From Heliopora coerulea (taxonomy: Eukaryota > Cnidaria > Anthozoa > Scleralcyonacea > Helioporidae): a stretch of 64,000 nucleotides of DNA. Shown piece by piece: positions 1-9,482 of this stretch (within the stretch, counting starts at the first letter, position 1; the number at the start of each line of letters is the position of its first letter). The notes beneath the pieces were generated by a model. It searched no databases, was not told where the DNA came from, and was given only the letters and a program-made list of their open reading frames with translations. The translations under genes and the position numbers were made by a program. Location: contig JASJOG010000318.1 in NCBI GenBank assembly GCA_030142905.1, positions 188,501 to 252,500 of the forward strand, in the 5' to 3' direction.

Positions 1-633
1 TACAGTCCACGCCAGCTTTTCAAAAGTCCTTTTGTCTCGATAGGTTTCTTTTGAGGATAAAACCCTCGAAAGAACATAGAAAACTGACTTAATCTTATCT
101 TAAGCCAGATCAATACCTCGTGAACTTCGGCCTCTCGGAATGCGTCGGGATTAAAACCTCCGTTCTCGGTATCTATCCTATACATCAAGCAAATCTTTAA
201 TATTTCAAGAACAAAGTGAGGTATGGGAAAGCTGTAAAGACAAATCTTTATAATTTAAGACGTTCCTTCAAGCAAAAAAGTTTCTTCCCAACACACATTT
301 AACTTGTCTCGTCCATTTTTCAAAATCTTGAAAGTTTACCATCATACACATGATTCACATGTGTCCCCAGCGAAGCTCCAATAAAGTAAATTTGTGCAAT
401 AAATACACCAAAAATATAATTCTTGCACAAACTGTGCAATAGGTGTCTTCAGACTCATTGATCTTTTAAAATTTTTGGTCCCAAAGTTTAGAGCACCTTC
501 TACAAACGGTTCCTTTTTGAGATATTAATGAAAATATTGTTCGGTTAACTAAACAAGAAACTACATTAAAAAACTGCCAAGTCTGGAGCTTCCAACGTCT
601 CTTACGATCAATCAGTAAGTTTGCTCAACATAC
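1..633. other. Non-coding stretch downstream of the death-domain exons
   Basis: I see no convincing coding exon, RNA gene or repeat here. It lies on the downstream (minus-strand) side of the last recognised death-domain exon, so it is probably intron or 3' flank of that gene. The preceding death-domain exon ends in splice phase 2, so a further exon must exist, either the tiny candidate at 634-662 or one outside the window. Confidence 0.4.
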
Positions 634-662
634 CTCTCTCGGTGCGTAGAGGGGCGCCAGAT
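634..662 (-). CDS. Possible 29-bp micro-exon after the last death domain
   Basis: On the minus strand an acceptor ending AATTAG precedes 29 bases followed by the donor GTATGT. Read after two bases carried from the previous exon, it gives an open peptide SGAPLRTER and leaves one base over (phase 2 in, phase 1 out). This matches the phase-2 end of the death-domain exon at 798-1067. The size is so small that chance is a real alternative. There is no recognisable domain. Confidence 0.25.
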
Positions 663-797
663 CTAATTAAAATGCAAAACGTTAAAACGTTACCACCATT
701 TGGCTACGATGGCTTTCTTAAGCATTGGAATTAAACTGATCTGTTTGAGACGGAGAGCGCAGAATTCAGTATTAAAAGTACATAAACGAATACTAAC

Positions 798-1067
798 CTT
801 TCTTTCAAAATTTCGATTACATCATATCGTTTCATCTGAGTCAACAATTCAGTAAACTTTTCTATAGTACTCTCTTTTTCAGTTCTCCAGTCTTCCAGGA
901 GGTCATGCGTTGGATTGTTACTTTGATCCAACTTCTCGATATCTTGTTTTTTGAAGTTCAGTAGCCTGGCCAGCGTACGAAAATCCTCTTCCACAACTGT
1001 CTTCTCATTAAGCATCTGACATATTTGATTACGTATCCTTACATCAAGATCCTTCACCATGAACCTC
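798..1067 (-). CDS. Death-domain exon 4 (MyD88/IRAK-like)
   Basis: A 270-bp internal exon (1 + 89 codons + 2) with acceptor TTTTAATAG and donor AAG|GTTAGT, phase 2 in and phase 2 out. The translation has the six-helix death-fold pattern: an opening VKDLDVRIRNQIC segment, a central FRTLARLLNF helix, then NPTHDLLEDW and a closing helix with DVIEIL. The 'NPT..LLEDW' block is typical of MyD88 and IRAK/Pelle death domains, which assemble cytoplasmic signalling complexes. It is the same length and phase as the neighbouring exon at 1508-1777 and visibly similar to it, which implies a tandem exon duplication. It probably belongs to the LRR-Roc-COR gene upstream on this strand, but that linkage is inferred from phases only. 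Confidence 0.85.
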
Positions 1068-1507
1068 CTATTAAAATTTAACGCATTATTAGAAGCCTCC
1101 ATTAAAAGATTAGATTGTCCCTGCAGAAGTTGTTGACAAAGGCCAGTTTTCTGATACAATTTTATACCCAAGTCAATGAAATAGACATAATGTAAATAGT
1201 TTTAAAGTTTAGTGTCTCTGAAATGTCCATATAAACAGCATTAGTGTAAAAACATACACCTTTTTGTCAGAGAAAATCTTTTTGTTTAGTATTTAGCATA
1301 TTGTAATGATTGCTTTTGATCATGGTATCTCAAATCTCAAATGTAAATTTCACAAAGGCAATTGGGAATGCACATTAATAACATTAACGTATCTCGGCAA
1401 CTAAGGCAGCTTGTTAGTCAGTACTGACGTAATTTGGTGCACTGGGATTAAAAATTACTTTTGTAGAGGGAAAGGAAAAATTAAGCCAGAAGAAAAGTAA
1501 TACTAAC

Positions 1508-1777
1508 GCTCCATTTAAGATCTGAACTACATCATCTCTGTTCATCTCGGTCATTAATTCCACCAACTTTTGTACTGTACTTTCTGCTTCTGTTTGCCAG
1601 TCTTCTAACAAGGCATCTGTTGGATTTGCTTTCTGTTCCAAGACCTGGATCTGTTCTTTGTTGAAATTCAGTAACTCAGCTAGCTTGCGGAAACCCTTCT
1701 CTCTGATTGTCTTCTTATTTAGTTTCTTACACACCTGATTCCGTATGTTACTATCAAGATTCCTCACCATATGCTTC
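1508..1777 (-). CDS. Death-domain exon 3 (MyD88/IRAK-like)
   Basis: A 270-bp exon bounded by acceptor TATCTTTTCCAG and donor GTTAGT, phase 2 in and out. It encodes a complete death domain: MVRNLDSNIRNQVC, then FRKLAELLNFNKEQIQ, then the diagnostic NPTDALLEDW, then a last helix ending DDVVQIL. Death domains bind one another to recruit kinases and adaptors in Toll/IL-1 or TNF-type pathways. The exon is preceded by death-domain exon 2 and followed by exon 4 with matching phases, so three death domains would be joined back to back with almost no linker. Tandem death domains in series are uncommon among characterised adaptors. The reading frame is intact with no stop. Confidence 0.87.
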
Positions 1778-2141
1778 CTGGAAAAGATATAAGCATTAAA
1801 ACATTTAGTAAATGAGAGGGGTAACTGCACCTCTTCTTCCATGATGCTTTACCACTTGCCAAAAAGTCAACTTTAGGGGGTAATGAAGACACAAGAGATG
1901 TTAGCGTATTTTAGTCGATTTGTTTAAGTGTGTAAATCAACAAAATGGATTTTTTTTTAGTCAATAAAGGAAAACTACATGTACTTTATGCAATCGTAAA
2001 ACATGGAATTGTTGGCCTAAGGAGGACCAGGCGACACTTCCATGTTGATCCATCATGCTCGATAAGTTCCTATCGATGCACATTACCTAACTATCATAAA
2101 TTGGTTCGTGAAAATTCGGCACAGTGCAAATCGATACTTAC
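1778..2141 (-). other. Intron between death-domain exons 2 and 3
   Basis: No coding potential of note on the host strand. A 68-codon open frame on the plus strand (from 1945) has no domain and no splice context and looks fortuitous. The intron is bounded by a canonical GTAAGT donor at its upstream end and a pyrimidine-rich CAG acceptor at its downstream end. Confidence 0.6.
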
Positions 2142-2424
2142 GTTTCCTTGACGACTTGAATCACATCATCTCTTCCCATCTTCTCCAGGAATTTGATCAA
2201 GTTATCGACCGTACTTTCCATTCTTCTCTCCCAGTCTCGTAAAAGAACATCTGTTGGATTCTCAGACCGCTCAAATGTTTCTATTTCATGTTTCTCAAAT
2301 TTCATTTTCGCGGCAAGACTACGGAAATCCCTTTTTGGAACCTTCTTCACATTTAGCATTTGGCACACTCTTTCTCGTTTATCTCTGTCAAGATACCTTA
2401 CCATTTTTTTTGCCGTTGTTTCAC
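2142..2424 (-). CDS. Death-domain exon 2 (MyD88/IRAK-like)
   Basis: A 283-bp exon (2 + 93 codons + 2), phase 1 in and phase 2 out, with acceptor TTTGATTGTAG and a perfect GTAAGT donor. The protein shows MVRYLDRDKRERVCQML, FRSLAAKMKFEKHEIETFE, then NPTDVLLRDW and DDVIQVV, the death-domain signature seen in MyD88 and IRAK-type proteins. The phase change (1 to 2) makes it the exon that converts the phase-1 upstream part of the gene into the phase-2 tandem death-domain series. Open frame intact. Confidence 0.87.
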
Positions 2425-2614
2425 CTACAATCAAAATAAAGTCAATATCTTAATCAACCTGAATGCCGTTGGCTTCGTCTTCTCTGTTCAAGTTAAGAAA
2501 TGGCCGAATGTATGCTATATATGTATGACTCTTTGCGAATAAATTGAAAATACTTACCGTGAAAACATTTCATAAAAATTTTAGACATTCATTACAACAA
2601 AACTAGTCGCTCAC

Positions 2615-2701
2615 CTGACCAATTGCTTTCTCCATCATTTGAGGTAGACGCTTTTTGAACATCCGCGATATCCCGCTCTCTCTGGCTTCTAAGGCTCCTT
2701 T
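2615..2701 (-). CDS. Linker exon between death domains 1 and 2
   Basis: An 87-bp exon (2 + 28 codons + 1), phase 1 in and out, bounded by CATTTTAG and GTGAGC. It encodes a hydrophilic, probably disordered segment starting RSLRSQRERD and rich in Ser, Asp and Glu, with no domain. Its end phase fits the death-domain exon at 2142-2424, giving a shared Gly codon. The RSQRE start recurs in a separate phase-1 exon at 46687-46785. The reading frame, both splice sites and both phases agree, but there is no domain to confirm it. Confidence 0.6.
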
Positions 2702-2711
2702 CTAAAATGCT

Positions 2712-2716
<5 letters not shown>

Positions 2717-2758
<42 letters not shown>
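2717..2758. repeat. (TA)n microsatellite
   Basis: An uninterrupted TA dinucleotide run of about 42 bases, directly next to the truncated integrase end of the minus-strand gypsy element. Likely length-polymorphic. Confidence 0.95.
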
Positions 2759-2760
<2 letters not shown>

Positions 2761-2762
<2 letters not shown>

Positions 2763-2826
2763 AGCTCTTCAAAAATTCCATAATAAGCTTCAAATATATA
2801 CATAATAAGCTCTTCAAAAATTCCAT
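2761..2826. repeat. 45-bp-offset direct duplication in truncated integrase
   Basis: A 21-base block beginning TAAGCTCTTCAAAAA occurs at 2761-2781 and again at 2806-2826. It duplicates the point where the integrase reading frame breaks off, so it probably arose by slippage or end-joining when the gypsy element lost its 3' part. Confidence 0.8.
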
Positions 2827-4780
2827 ATCTTGCAATCTGAGATTTCAACTTGGCTATAACGGATTTTGAGGTGGTACTAGACAAATAGTCAAGTTCAGAA
2901 AAATCCGCTATAATAATCCACCATGAGGAGGTAGTTCCTTCCATCTATCTCAAAGAGATCCACTCCTACTTTACTCCAAGTTCGCTTTGGGATCGCATGT
3001 GGTAGTAAAGGCTCCTTTTGTTGATGATTCCGATGAGCGTTGCAAACGTCACATTTCTTCACTTCAACTTCAATATCTCGGCTCATCTTTGGCCAGAACA
3101 ACTCTTCTCGTGCCCTACGCTTACATGCTTCAGATCCAAAATGTCCTTGATGGATAGCTTGTAGCATTTCAGTTCGCATCGAATCTGGAACAATAAGTCG
3201 GTCCCCTTTCATCAATAGGTTATTGTGCACGGTAATAGATTCCTTAAAGTCCCAGCATACTGCAACGGACGGGTCGACGTTTTTACGTTGACTGGGCCAC
3301 CCATCTTCTACATAGTCTCGCAGCTTCTTTAATACTACGTCCTTCTGGGTCTCTTCTTTTAATTGCTGCAACTTCTCATCACTGGCAGGCACGACAACAT
3401 CTATCTCCAGCTCTTCTTCTAAAGAATCATCTGGCTCTCCCGGAATATATGCCCGACTTAGTTGATCTGCGAGGTAGAGCTCTGCTCCTTTCTTATACAC
3501 GACTTTCAAGCTATACTTTTGAAGCTTTAATAACATCCTCTGCAGTCGCAATGGAGATTGATGAAGAGGCTTTTTAAAGATCTGCTCCAATGGCTTATGA
3601 TCCGATTCAACTACGACAGTTCTACCATAGATATAATCATGAAATTTATCACATCCGAACACAATTGCCAACAGCTCTTTTTCAATCTGCGCATACTTCT
3701 TCTGACAATCGGTCAAGGCTCTCGAAGCATACGCAATTGGTTGACCTTCTTGAAGGCAAACAGCTCCCAATCCTGACATACTTGGATCCACTGACAATGT
3801 CACATCTTTTGTAACATCATAGTAACTCAACGTAAGCTGCTCTTCACTGGCTTTCTTGATTTTGTCGAAAGATTCCTGATGCTGTTCAAGCCAATGCCAA
3901 TTACTCTCTTTCTTTAATAGATTTCTGAGTGGGCTGGCTACCTCAGAAAGATGAGGAATGAATTTCGCTAAATATTGAACCATTCCAAGGAACTGTTGAA
4001 GATCCTTCTTCTCTTTGGGAGATGGCATCTGCAGTATCGCTTTAACTTTTTCTGGATCGGACTTAAGACCATCTGAAGTGATCCTGTGTCCCATGAAATC
4101 CACCACTGTGACTTTGACTTTGGTTTTCTCTTTCTTCAACTTAAGATTAACTTCACGAGCTCTGTTCAACACATTAACAACTCTCTCGTCATGCTCTTGC
4201 TCTGTTGCTCCCCACACCAATATGTCATCCATAATAATTTCACAACCGTCAATTCTATCGAACATCTGGTGCATAACTCGTTGAAACACCTCAGGCGCTG
4301 AGCAAATGCCAAACGGAAGCCGATTAAACTTATAGCGCCCAAACGGCGTATTAAATGTTGTCAGATAACTCGAAGTTTCCTCCAACGAAATTTGCCAGAA
4401 ACCATGGGCTGCATCAAATACTGAGAAGTATTTTGCCCCAGGGAGTCTTGAGACGACTTCTTCAATTGTTAGGAGAGGGTAATGTTCTCGCAAAATGGCT
4501 TCATTGAGACGCCGAGGATCAATACATATTCTCAGCTTATTCGGCTTCTCCACGATAACCATGGATGAGACCCACACAGTTGGTTTCTCAATAGGCTCTA
4601 TAACCTCCATTTGCTGCATCCTATCTAACTCTTCTTTAACCTTTGGTCTCATTGCTACAGGAACGCGACGAGGAGGATCGACAGTAGGCTTCACTGTTGT
4701 ATCAACACTAATTTGGTATTGGACTGGTAAACATCCAAGTTGGCCATCAAACAAATCAGAAAACTCCTCGAATATATCAC
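2827..4780 (-). pseudogene. pol: Gypsy pol: reverse transcriptase, RNase H, partial integrase
   Basis: A long open frame (to 2895) encodes reverse transcriptase with the leading block WVSSMVIVEKPNKLRICIDPR, the palm segment FSVFDAAHGFWQI, LPFGICSAPEVFQ and a Y/F-x-D-D equivalent read as IMDDILVWG. RNase H follows (SVDPSMSGLGAV; ESDHKPLEQIF). The integrase zinc-binding region (HQGHFGSEACKRRARE, then CDVCNAH) and the first catalytic Asp (VGVDLFEIDG) come next. A frameshift near 2900 moves the integrase into another frame, where it continues for about 30 residues before truncation. The second and third catalytic acidic residues are absent, so integration function is lost. Confidence 0.9.
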
Positions 4781-5077
4781 ACTACTGGCAACAAGATTGA
4801 TATCAGTAACTCGCTTCACCATGCCCAACCGCTCACAATCGGGTAGACCAAGAATAGGCTTTACATCTTGTATGGCGATGTGAAACAAAAGACTGTGGTT
4901 TCGATCTTTATAAAGGCACTCAATAACTGCTTGCCCCATTGTTTGAATAGAGTCTCCACTATACGAGACCAATTTCGTCTTCGCTTTAATAACTTATTGG
5001 CGGCCTTGAGTGACTTTGTTGAACAATTTATGTGGCAACACGTTACACTTAGCGCCGGTATCTAATTTCAATTTGAC
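4780..5077 (-). pseudogene. Gypsy aspartic protease region, degraded
   Basis: The retropepsin active-site motif LDTGAKCNVLP is readable around 5020-5060, followed by the segment with LVSYSGDSIQ and the flap/C-terminal block ILGLPDCERLG. A TAG stop separates it from gag, a TAA lies after the active-site block, and a frameshift near 4780 separates it from reverse transcriptase. It would have cleaved the Gag-Pol polyprotein in an active element. Confidence 0.8.
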
Positions 5078-6037
5078 CTAGTGTCCTCCGATCATAAGTG
5101 TTGAGTACCACTCGTCATTGCGATTTTCTACGGCTTCCACATTCACTGACTCTCCCTTCTCTACACTCGTACCATAAAGCTTGTACTCGCTCTCCGAACT
5201 AACCAATTGCGTAATCCTTGATGCATCAACCGCTCCGATAAATAACTCATCATCCTCGACTTCATGTACTGGTCGCTTCGGGCTTTGTTTCGTCTTCCAA
5301 CACACCCGAGCAAAGTGATTCTTCTTACTACAGTTATGACAAGTTTTTCCGAAAGCAGGACATCGTCTTGGCAAATGTTTTCCACCACAATTTCGACAAT
5401 TTATCTTCTCTGCACCTGACTTATCTGGTATTTCGGGTTTTCGTCTACGCCCTCTATCTCTTCCGTACGAATCGACCACATCTATATCTTGATAGCTACC
5501 AAGATCTTTAACTTGCTGTTCGGTTAGTTCGTTCGCACAACATATGCTTTGGGCTTTCTCCAACGTTAGATATGCTTCTCGAAGGAGAATTTTTCTTACC
5601 GCATCGCTATTTATCCCACATACAATGCGATCTTTAATTAGTTCACTCTCAAGGTCCCCGAATTCACATTTCCGAGCAATGTTTTTTAAGTCAGTGACAA
5701 AGGAACCAATCGACTCTGACGGCCGTTGACTCCTTGTATGAAACAAGTGCCTTTCAAACGTTAAGTTTTTAAGAGGCATACAAAGCTCTTCGAATTTCAT
5801 CATAAGAACTTCTGGGTCGTCCTTGTCTTCGTCTTCATTATAGGTAAAAGAATTATACCTTTCTACCGCTTCTTCGCCCGCTAAGTTTAGAAGAATACAC
5901 GCTCTTTCTCTCTTTGATTTTCGGCCGTGCCTCGCAGCGACAATATATATTTCATAATTTTGTTTGAAACGGCGCCAGTTCTCGGCTACGTTGCCTTTGA
6001 ACGAGAGTTGTGTTGGCCTGGCAAACCCTTCAGCCAT
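5078..6037 (-). pseudogene. gag: Gypsy Gag with two zinc knuckles
   Basis: About 320 codons from an ATG at 6037. The N-terminal part has the typical gypsy capsid opening (FKGNVAENWRRFKQNYEIY) and the block PLKNLTFERHLFHTRSQ. Two C-terminal zinc knuckles occur, CRNCGGKHLPRRC and CHNCSKKNHFARVC, which bind the element's RNA. The frame is intact, but the element around it is not. The ATG lies just inside the primer-binding-like sequence, supporting this start over the further-upstream frame. Confidence 0.88.
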
Positions 6038-6064
6038 TCTCAGCCGTATTATCCGCTGCCACCA

Positions 6065-6196
6065 TGTAATGCGTTGTGTTCCCAAGTTTAATACCACCTA
6101 AAAATGACTGCCCTAAACTTCAGAGCAGTTCGCTTTTATACATTATTTACAGAATTTACATAAGCTATTACTACCTAATTTAAATAACATGTCACA
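6065..6196 (-). mobile_element. 5' LTR of the truncated gypsy element
   Basis: In element orientation the segment starts TGTGACATG and ends CGCATTACA, immediately followed by TGGTGGCAGCG, a good primer-binding site. It is about 132 bp and contains a TATAAAAG promoter box (6133-6140). The boundaries rest on TG...CA termini and the adjacent primer site, because the second LTR is absent for comparison. Confidence 0.7.
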
Positions 6197-6247
6197 GGGC
6201 CGATTGAATATATTCCCCCAAAAGAACAAAGGGAATCGAGCCCTGTG
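6193..6247. repeat. Imperfect inverted repeat at the LTR edge
   Basis: CACAGGGCCGATT at 6193-6205 is repeated in inverse orientation at 6234-6247 with one extra base, spaced by about 28 bases. It overlaps the outer LTR end, so it could be a flanking-sequence hairpin or a remnant of a further insertion. Function unknown. Confidence 0.7.
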
Positions 6248-6468
6248 GAATATAAGTTTGTATAGTCGGGATGATTTCTCAGTTATTCCAAAGGTGTCTT
6301 AATTTGGCCCATTTTCCTACATACGAAAAAAGAAACCCTATTTCTTTCCTTACTAACTATTGTTCCTCATACCCTCCCAAATATGCTAACGAAGATACAG
6401 TTAAGACATTTTCTTCTTTGGACTAAGCTCAAATTAGAGGTTCATTAAAAATAAGGTTGAAATCTTAC

Positions 6469-6753
6469 CCAGAGTTTGTTCCAGTTTTTCAGCAACCACA
6501 TCATTTCCCATGCGCTTGAGAATTCCTATCAGCTTGTTGACAGTATTTCCAGACTTGGTTCCCCAATGACACAGGACGGCACCAGCAGGATTTTTCTCTT
6601 GTTCAAACTTCTTTACTTCTTCTGCGTTGTAGCCCTGTTCTCCAGCCAATGTCTTGTAATCTCTGCCAGGATTTGGAATATTTAACGTGCGACAAACGTC
6701 TTGGTAAACGTTTATGTTCAGCTTTCTGATTTTCAATTGTTTCTTGCCAGATC
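6469..6753 (-). CDS. Death-domain exon 1 (MyD88-like)
   Basis: A 285-bp exon (2 + 94 codons + 1), phase 1 in and out, with acceptor TTCATGTCAG and donor GTAAGA. It encodes a death domain: IRKLNINVYQDVCRTLN, a central DYKTLAGEQGYNAEEVK, then NPAGAVLCHWGTKSGNTV and a last helix with MGNDVVAEKLE. The spacing and the 'NP.G..L..W' block resemble MyD88 more than the other three copies do. The upstream phase-1 exon at 16491-16538 and the downstream phase-1 linker at 2615-2701 both fit. An ATG occurs just before the acceptor, so an alternative is that this is the first coding exon of a separate multi-death-domain gene. Confidence 0.85.
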
Positions 6754-6820
6754 CTGACATGAAGAGCATAATAGAGTTACTTCACAAACACTAGTACCCA
6801 TTATACCAATTTGCATTACT

Positions 6821-6880
6821 TTCAATAGTAATAATAATAATAATAATATAAATAATAATAATAATCATTATAATAAGACA
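6821..6880. repeat. (TAA)n-type microsatellite
   Basis: Degenerate AAT/TAA triplets. R2-superclade copies in this cluster all end in similar TAA-rich tails, so this may be the tail of a lost fifth copy or the junction of the fragment that follows. Confidence 0.85.
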
Positions 6881-7443
6881 GACGAAAGAGAGCAGAAGTG
6901 GAGCAATAAGAAGATATATGGCCAATTTTGTAAGGAGACAAGTGATGACATTGAGAAGAAGAGGTAGTTGCGGTTGAAAAAGACTTATTCCAAGGCAGAA
7001 ACAGAAGGTCTTATCTGTTCTGCGCAAGAACAGGCATTAAGAACTAAGTACATCAAGTTCAACATAGATAACATTGCTGAATCACCCCTATGTCGAATCT
7101 TCTGTGAAAAAGGAGAAAGTGTGGGACATTTGATTAGAGGATGCAAAATGCTTACTCAAAGGGAATATAAAAGAAGACATGATAATGTGGCAAGAATAGT
7201 CCATTGGGCATTATGTGGAAAATATGGTTTGGAGCGAGCAGCTTCTTGGTATGATCATGGCCTGAAAGGAGTGGTGGAATCTGATGAGATAAATGCGTTA
7301 CGAGATTTTAAGGTACAGTGTGATCATCACATAGAATGTCGAAAACCAGATATAGTTGTTGTGGAGAAAGAAGAAAAGAAATGGTTAATAGCTGACATCG
7401 CCATCCCTAATGGTAAAAATGTTGGAAGCAACTGCAGAATAGG
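6881..7443 (+). pseudogene. R2-superclade non-LTR retrotransposon fragment (endonuclease end)
   Basis: From 6968 the frame encodes the C-terminal part of a non-LTR retrotransposon ORF with a restriction-like endonuclease. It has a Cys/His region (CRIFCEKGESVGHLIRGC), a conserved RRHDNVARIVHW block and the nuclease core KPDIVVV...LIADIAIP, the PD-(D/E)XK-type motif used to nick the target DNA. Both ends are truncated, and the frame stops at 7448, where it joins a different copy. It lies antisense within the putative host intron. Confidence 0.8.
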
Positions 7444-7478
7444 AACTTAAGGAAAAGAACCATAAAATCAACCACCTG

Positions 7479-8174
7479 TTGTTCATGGATGATTTAAAAC
7501 TATATGGGAAATCTCGTTACCAAATAGATTCACTGGTAAGGACGGTACACCTTTATAGCACAGATATCAGAATGGAATTTGGTATAATGAAATGCGCTGT
7601 ACTAATACTAAAGAGAGGGAAAGCAGTCGAGTGTCATGGTATAATATTGCCTGATGGCCAGGTAATGAAGCAAATGGATAAAGACGTGTACATATATTTA
7701 GGAATACTGCAATGTAACCAAGTCATGGACAGGGAAAGGAAGACAATATTTAGAAAGGAGTATATAAGGAGACTGAAACTTGTACTTAAATCAAAATTGA
7801 ACGGACGAAATAAGATATTGGCCATCAACATTTCGCTGCTTAGATATAGTGGAGGAATAATACGATGGAATAAAGATGACTTATTGGAGATTGACAGACG
7901 GACAAGGAAACTTATGACTATGAATGGGGTGTTACATCCGAAGAGCGACATTAACAGAATTTATATACCAATGAGAAGAGGTGGACGTGGGCTTATTGGT
8001 GCCAAAAGCAGTGTTCAAAGAGAGAAAAACAGTATGGGTTGGTGTTTTAAACACAGTGTTAAGCCATTTCTGGAGTGTGTGAGGCCAGGCAACATAATAG
8101 AAACCGAAATATATAGTAAATGCTGCAAGTTGGCACAAGGAAAGTATAAGGGTAGACATGACAATGTACTGTAG
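7479..8174 (+). pseudogene. Reverse transcriptase palm/thumb fragment
   Basis: About 231 codons starting at the FMDD active-site block. Downstream landmarks such as CAVLILKRGK, YIYLGILQ and LLRYSGGIIRW match the thumb of this element group. There is a stop at 8172 within the segment GRHDNV, and the sequence then runs out of frame to the hAT insertion. It lacks the fingers and most of the palm, so it has no activity. Confidence 0.8.
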
Positions 8175-8272
8175 GCCGTATAGTCCATTGGCATTTGTGT
8201 ACGAAATACAACTTGGAACATGCAAACAAATGGTATGAACACCAACTACAAGGGGTGTTAAAAAATAGTCAT

Positions 8273-8974
8273 CAGTAGCGTAACTTGGGGGACCAGGGGG
8301 GGTGAGTTATCCCCACAAAAAAATTTCGTTCGAAAAATTTACTCCGAAATGGTTATTTGGTATCTTATTAGGTAGGTTTTTTAGAAGCTTTTTTCCACAA
8401 ATTATTTATATTGCTCACGGTCTCAGTATTCAAAGTAATATACATTAATTATATTTTAATGATTGAACTTAATCGAACAGCTTTTCGGCGGATTTTATGA
8501 GCCAGACAGCTCACCTGCATGCTCTTTTTGTGCAAAGCAGAATGAAGCAGGACGCTGACCATGTTGATTTGTTTACAATGCGCTAGTGATAGGTCTCACT
8601 TTTCGGATCCGGAGTACAAGACACGCTGCAATCGAGAGAACTTTGCGAGTTTAAATTGATCAGCTCGTTTAATCATTTAAGAAATCATTGATATGTCAAC
8701 GTGTCCTTCGAAAAAGCGACGAAAGGTTCGTTGTTTGGTTTGCAGTGAAAAGTTTGACGACGGCTATCGCAATAAACATAATTTGAAATATCATAAGGCT
8801 TTGGTCTTAAATGCATAAAGAAATATAAATTTCTTTGTGCACCTTCTAACCCTTTCGCAGGGTTAGATAATTCCAAGGACAATCAATCTTAAACAAAATG
8901 TTATAAAGTTTGTCGATAAAATTTGGTTTTCGCCCCCCTCGCTCCCCCAAAAAAAAGTTTCAGTTACGCCACTG
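8273..8974. mobile_element. hAT-like non-autonomous DNA transposon, 702 bp
   Basis: Terminal inverted repeats CAGTAGCGTAACT and (reverse) CAGTGGCGTAACT are flanked by a perfect 8-bp target duplication, ATAGTCAT (8265-8272 and 8975-8982). CAGNG-type ends with 8-bp duplications are the hallmark of hAT elements. Inside, a 41-codon frame remains on the plus strand. G-rich and C-rich subterminal tracts (GGGGGG and CCCCCC) sit at the two ends. The insertion interrupts the older non-LTR copy and is therefore younger. Confidence 0.93.
8693..8818 (+). pseudogene. Remnant transposase N-terminus with a zinc-finger-like motif
   Basis: Forty-one codons from an ATG: a basic start (KKRRK, a likely nuclear signal), then C-x2-C and, after about 12 residues, H-x4-H (CLVCSEKF ... 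KHNLKYH). N-terminal zinc fingers are common in hAT transposases, where they bind the transposon ends. The rest of the transposase is gone, consistent with an internal-deletion derivative. It is not expected to be functional. Confidence 0.5.
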
Positions 8975-8988
8975 ATAGTCATCATAAA

Positions 8989-9369
8989 TTATTGTGTGAT
9001 TTCAATGTTCAATGTGACCATGACATAGAACACAGGAGACCTGATTTATTTATAGTGGACAAAGAAAAGAAGACAGCGTGTATTATTGACATAGTAATAC
9101 CTGGAGATAATAGGGTGGGAACGAAGGAACTGGAGAAAATTTTGAAATACCAGGATTTGAAAGTGGAAATATCAAGAATATGGACGTTAAACCAAGTGGA
9201 AGTCATAACAACAGTTGTTGGCGCCCTGGGAACGATATCAAAAAGACTCGAAGGGTTTTTGGAAAAGATTGGGACAGCAATACCAGTTGAAGTGCTGCAA
9301 AAGACAGTAATACTTGGAAAAGAAAGAATCATTCAAATGGTTATGGACACGAAGGACATACATCTCTAG
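8989..9369 (+). pseudogene. Restriction-like endonuclease C-terminus (resumed after hAT)
   Basis: The frame resumes directly after the target duplication with LLCDFNVQCDHDIEHRRPDLFIVD, the catalytic region, then IIDIVIPGDNRVGTKEL and the helix-rich tail ending with QKTVILGKERIIQMV. This end is complete to its natural stop. It shows that the pre-insertion element carried the family's usual C-terminus. Confidence 0.8.
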
Positions 9370-9439
9370 GACCTTAGGTTGGGGTAGCAACTTGCTTCTA
9401 GTTTTAATCCAGTTCATTTAAATGGACTGTGCGGAAAAG

Positions 9440-9482
9440 CAATAATAGTAATAATAATAACTATAAATAATAGATATTGAAT
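9440..9482. repeat. TAA-rich 3' tail of the non-LTR copy
   Basis: Degenerate AATAATAGTAATAATAATAA tail marking the 3' end of the copy ending here and the junction with the next copy. Confidence 0.8.

Larger units (their letters stand above)
2827..6196 (-). mobile_element. Truncated Ty3/gypsy LTR retrotransposon
   Basis: An antisense-oriented element (same strand as the host exons) sitting in the intron between death-domain exon 1 and the second linker. From its upstream end it has a short LTR (6065-6196), a TGGTGGCAGCG primer-binding-like sequence directly after the LTR, gag, protease, reverse transcriptase, RNase H and part of integrase. It then breaks off inside the integrase core beside a TA microsatellite, so the 3' end and second LTR are missing. 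Stops and at least two frameshifts show it is dead. Order PR-RT-RH-IN is the usual Ty3/gypsy order. Confidence 0.9.
7444..9480 (+). mobile_element. R2-superclade non-LTR retrotransposon, 5'-truncated, with nested hAT insertion
   Basis: The copy starts inside the reverse transcriptase just before the catalytic FMDD motif (7482-7493, FMDDLKLYGKS). It continues through the thumb (KYxLGIL-like, LLRYSGGIIRW, RRGGRGLIG), breaks at 8273-8974 where a hAT-like element is inserted, and resumes with the restriction-like endonuclease (RPDLFIVDKEK...IIDIVIPGD) and the closing VVGALGTISKRLEGF block to a stop at 9367. A 3' untranslated region and a TAA-rich tail follow. 5' truncation is the usual outcome of target-primed reverse transcription. 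Confidence 0.85.
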
